This document shows, in pieces, positions 42,101-43,055 of a DNA stretch of 43,055 nt. The notes below the pieces were generated by a model, which saw nothing but the letters and a program-made list of their open reading frames with translations, ran no database searches and was not told where the DNA came from. The DNA is from Clostridiales bacterium. GTDB taxonomy: Bacteria; Bacillota; Clostridia; Oscillospirales; Oscillospiraceae. How positions within the stretch are numbered: the stretch's first letter is position 1; the number at the start of each line of letters is the position of its first letter. The translations under genes and the position numbers were made by a program. Where the stretch lies: positions 1-43,055 of the forward strand of contig JAJQBL010000098.1 of NCBI GenBank assembly GCA_021203325.1, given 5' to 3'.

Positions 42101-43055
42101 ACTACACCAAGGACGACGACGGCAACTGGAACACCGGCGTCAACTACGTCTGCACCATCTGCGGCCTCTCCGTCACCGACGAGGACACCGATGAGGACGA
42201 GGTAGAGGTCACCTATGAGCAGGCTGCCGCTCTGGCCGGTCACACCTATGTGGCCACCGAGGACGGCATCACCTGGACCGAGAACGAGGACGGCACCTAT
42301 TCCGCCGCCGTCACCGACCTGATTTGCTCCGTCTGCGGCGACACGAAGACGAACACCGTCTACGTGGCCGACGTCTCGACCGACTCTACCACTGGCAGCA
42401 CGACCATTACCAATGCGGGCACCACCACCGTGTACAACCGCGACTGCCTGGTTGACGATGACACCATCGAGGTCACCCTGGATGAGGAACTGACCTGCGA
42501 CGTGACCTCTGAGGTCTCCGGCGAGCGCAGCGAGGGTCTGACCACCACCTACTACGCCGTTGGTCCTGAGGACAGCGACTATGAAGGCATGATTCTGGGC
42601 AGCTATGAGGTTCAGGGCGAGGCCGGTACCCATGACTATGTCGTGGAGGATGAGGACTGGACCTGGACTGAGAACGAAGACGGCACTTACTCCTGCGTTG
42701 CCACCGTTATGACCTGCTCCATCTGCGGCGATGTTCAGGAGAACGTGGAGGCCGTCGTGACCAGCGAGGCCACCGACGCCACCTGCACCGAGGCCGGTTA
42801 CATCGTTTACACCGCCGTCGCCACCGTCTATGATGACGATGAGAACGCCATCGGCTCCGCCACCACCACCATGACCGTGGAGACGGACGCTGCCACCGGC
42901 CACAGCTATGAGTACGACTGGACCTGGGCTGAGGATTACAGCACCGCCAGCGTCACCCGCACCTGCTCTGTCTGCGAAGACACCGAGACCGTTGACGCGG
43001 AAGTGACCTATGAGACCACGGACGCCGACTGCACCACCGCCGGCACCGTGACCTA
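39145..43055 (+). CDS. Large secreted transglutaminase-like surface protein, 3' end outside window
   Basis: An open frame of 1303 codons that runs off the window. The signal peptide MKKRAKRLTALLLSLAMALS continues to a likely cleavage after ATAWA (about residue 28), followed by a Ser/Thr/Ala-rich linker. A transglutaminase-like core has C338 in GKGVCMAYTSAY, H573 in QHFWN and D588 in YYIDTCY, the canonical Cys-His-Asp order. About 235 residues separate Cys and His, against roughly 30-60 normally. The insert holds four acidic repeats. Residues 600-950 are Asp/Tyr-rich and unrecognised. From about 970 come CxxC modules. ATG 39145 has AAGGA upstream. Such proteins are exported and wall-associated or released; the catalytic role is unproven. 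Confidence 0.85.
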   Translation, partial: MKKRAKRLTALLLSLAMALSMLSATAWATNGSDTGTGTVSATTSTTGTGASATSSDSSSAVAGSMGILDALDSTTLSAIVAVAEAEAAAAANSNDGIATISDDEDEETDIMLAEAEEELESTGLTEEERQTVLYLYNEYLTDYNNNVGYLGRQTPWFTSYEEDSDDGLGPLGSMLVLAGATVDQVRSGEYSYDELVGTIYTFWYGNKYGVEYYGSDIIAAKNDALSAVEESGATTYAQKLLVLNDWLADNVSFDMAYIMNMSSDDYDMMSAPEPVNSEHYEDLYNVFYQMYYQTMVDTYGETYGPVYAQYAAAQMVTAVEGMWNGCLIGALALGKGVCMAYTSAYTYLVQWMNPEVYAVDGTTLSADDSSTWKTVEELNYVTTTEEVTTTSTDWDGVTYYSVTENSSEGEEGGDSSSETEPEEGGDSSSETEPEEGGDSSSEAEPEEGGDSSSEAEPEEGEAEAVAEEGTTLDVTTGTTVTDYPYYTDDDGDGTYTQATDEEGNLLYVQDYDESKTTTDNTGYPVYMTTTSTETVTTTEISTDAAYVVDFVMIVYSTSVTMYGESNPDFSSQHFWNAVKIDGEWYYIDTCYIDTYTESMDRTRVETIGDMNHVYFLMSDTSAREMYDGYYSALYTLYEGVATDTSYENTTWMYFAASNVYSDGNGKFYYAYDSTDLFDMMDQYGDYMSDSGTSTVADDYSDYEDDTEYKIVYHTATSSDKDTATDFVTLIDLVEGTVYNPSTGALEANDLIAELYAEHLEYEELYPALSLTMALYNNVIYFNLANCVLSYDISTGEVVKVKEYNDVYAVRDTSEAFGGMAFSVTYDEENYDVYESNPPIAGLAIYDDTLYVDVASNYAYISGKDDISDLTSYGWEFAESNYNSSYSSWLSMIDMSEYGDYDLGDYMDDENDNDEFMWSANFTDSISMSTVTSTSLEYEEVYVAATCGRDAFTEERSEEGLINPDVERVYDEGTACEHHFVEFAETYYTKDDDGNWNTGVNYVCTICGLSVTDEDTDEDEVEVTYEQAAALAGHTYVATEDGITWTENEDGTYSAAVTDLICSVCGDTKTNTVYVADVSTDSTTGSTTITNAGTTTVYNRDCLVDDDTIEVTLDEELTCDVTSEVSGERSEGLTTTYYAVGPEDSDYEGMILGSYEVQGEAGTHDYVVEDEDWTWTENEDGTYSCVATVMTCSICGDVQENVEAVVTSEATDATCTEAGYIVYTAVATVYDDDENAIGSATTTMTVETDAATGHSYEYDWTWAEDYSTASVTRTCSVCEDTETVDAEVTYETTDADCTTAGTVT
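40372..40515 (+). repeat. Four tandem 36-bp repeats in the surface protein gene
   Basis: Four units of 36 bp encode EEGGDSSSETEP (twice) then EEGGDSSSEAEP (twice), with a partial fifth unit (EEGEAEAVAEEG). The units are almost identical in DNA, so copy number may vary by slippage. They sit between the catalytic Cys and His of the transglutaminase-like core. Confidence 0.95.
42064..43055 (+). other. Repeated CxxC modules in the surface protein C-terminus
   Basis: At least four related modules, each with H-x-Y, then a W-x-W or WTEN-EDGTYS segment, then a CxxC pair. The pairs start at 42151 (CTIC), 42325 (CSVC), 42715 (CSIC) and 42964 (CSVC). Two later units also carry an ATC/ADC-T-x-AG strand. 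They may bind metal or form disulfides and continue past the window end. Confidence 0.75.

Noticed and set aside
38869-42903. A 1344-codon minus-strand open frame opposite the surface protein
   Set aside because: It is an antisense shadow: composition is Gly/Val/His-rich low complexity, it lacks a ribosome binding site, and the plus frame has a signal peptide, catalytic motifs and CxxC repeats.

Overview
The window looks like chromosomal DNA from a spore-forming, anaerobic, high-GC Firmicute of the Oscillospiraceae type (Flavonifractor, Pseudoflavonifractor or Lawsonibacter-like). The evidence is the GC-rich coding sequence with TTG and GTG starts, a spoIIAA-spoIIAB-sigF sporulation operon, the DapL route to diaminopimelate, a type III glutamine synthetase, a T-box leader on valS, and secreted transglutaminase-like surface proteins. 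Genus is inferred from overall character only. No phage, insertion sequence, CRISPR array or rRNA was seen.

Region by region: (1) 1-5100: a non-coding inverted-repeat element, purB, an AI-2E-family membrane protein, and a pepF-like M3 oligopeptidase gene broken by a single missing base. (2) 5100-7730: an unusual type II topoisomerase A subunit plus a 59-residue protein. (3) 7770-19800: a nitrogen assimilation block. Type III glutamine synthetase (glnN) on the minus strand diverges from a plus-strand cluster of type I glutamine synthetase (glnA), an ANTAR RNA-binding regulator, LL-diaminopimelate aminotransferase (dapL) and both glutamate synthase subunits (gltB, gltD). The glnN leader holds a near-textbook transcription attenuator, and the gltB leader is also structured. 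(4) 19800-22360: an MsmX/UgpC-type sugar-transporter ATPase behind a long structured leader, then a convergent PfkB sugar kinase. (5) 22640-25760: a SecB-like protein, an orphan UbiD decarboxylase, a palindrome-rich gap and a MecA-like protein on the minus strand. (6) 25860-33700: murA, a YycJ-type metallo-hydrolase, rlmH, a phosphosugar mutase, a lipoprotein with a degenerate transglutaminase-like domain, an aquaporin and greA. (7) 33750-37070: tRNA-Ala(CGC) and T-box-controlled valS. (8) 37139-38711: the spoIIA operon. (9) 38859-end: a very large secreted protein, cut by the window end, with an interrupted transglutaminase-like core and repeated CxxC modules.

The best functional unit is the nitrogen block. 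Two glutamine synthetases fix ammonia, GltB/GltD recycles glutamine to glutamate, DapL spends glutamate on diaminopimelate, and the ANTAR protein is a plausible antiterminator for the attenuated glnN leader. Most other genes are single-gene transcription units with clear promoters and terminators. I could not run similarity searches or RNA folding. Family calls rest on recognisable motifs, and RNA structures were paired by eye.
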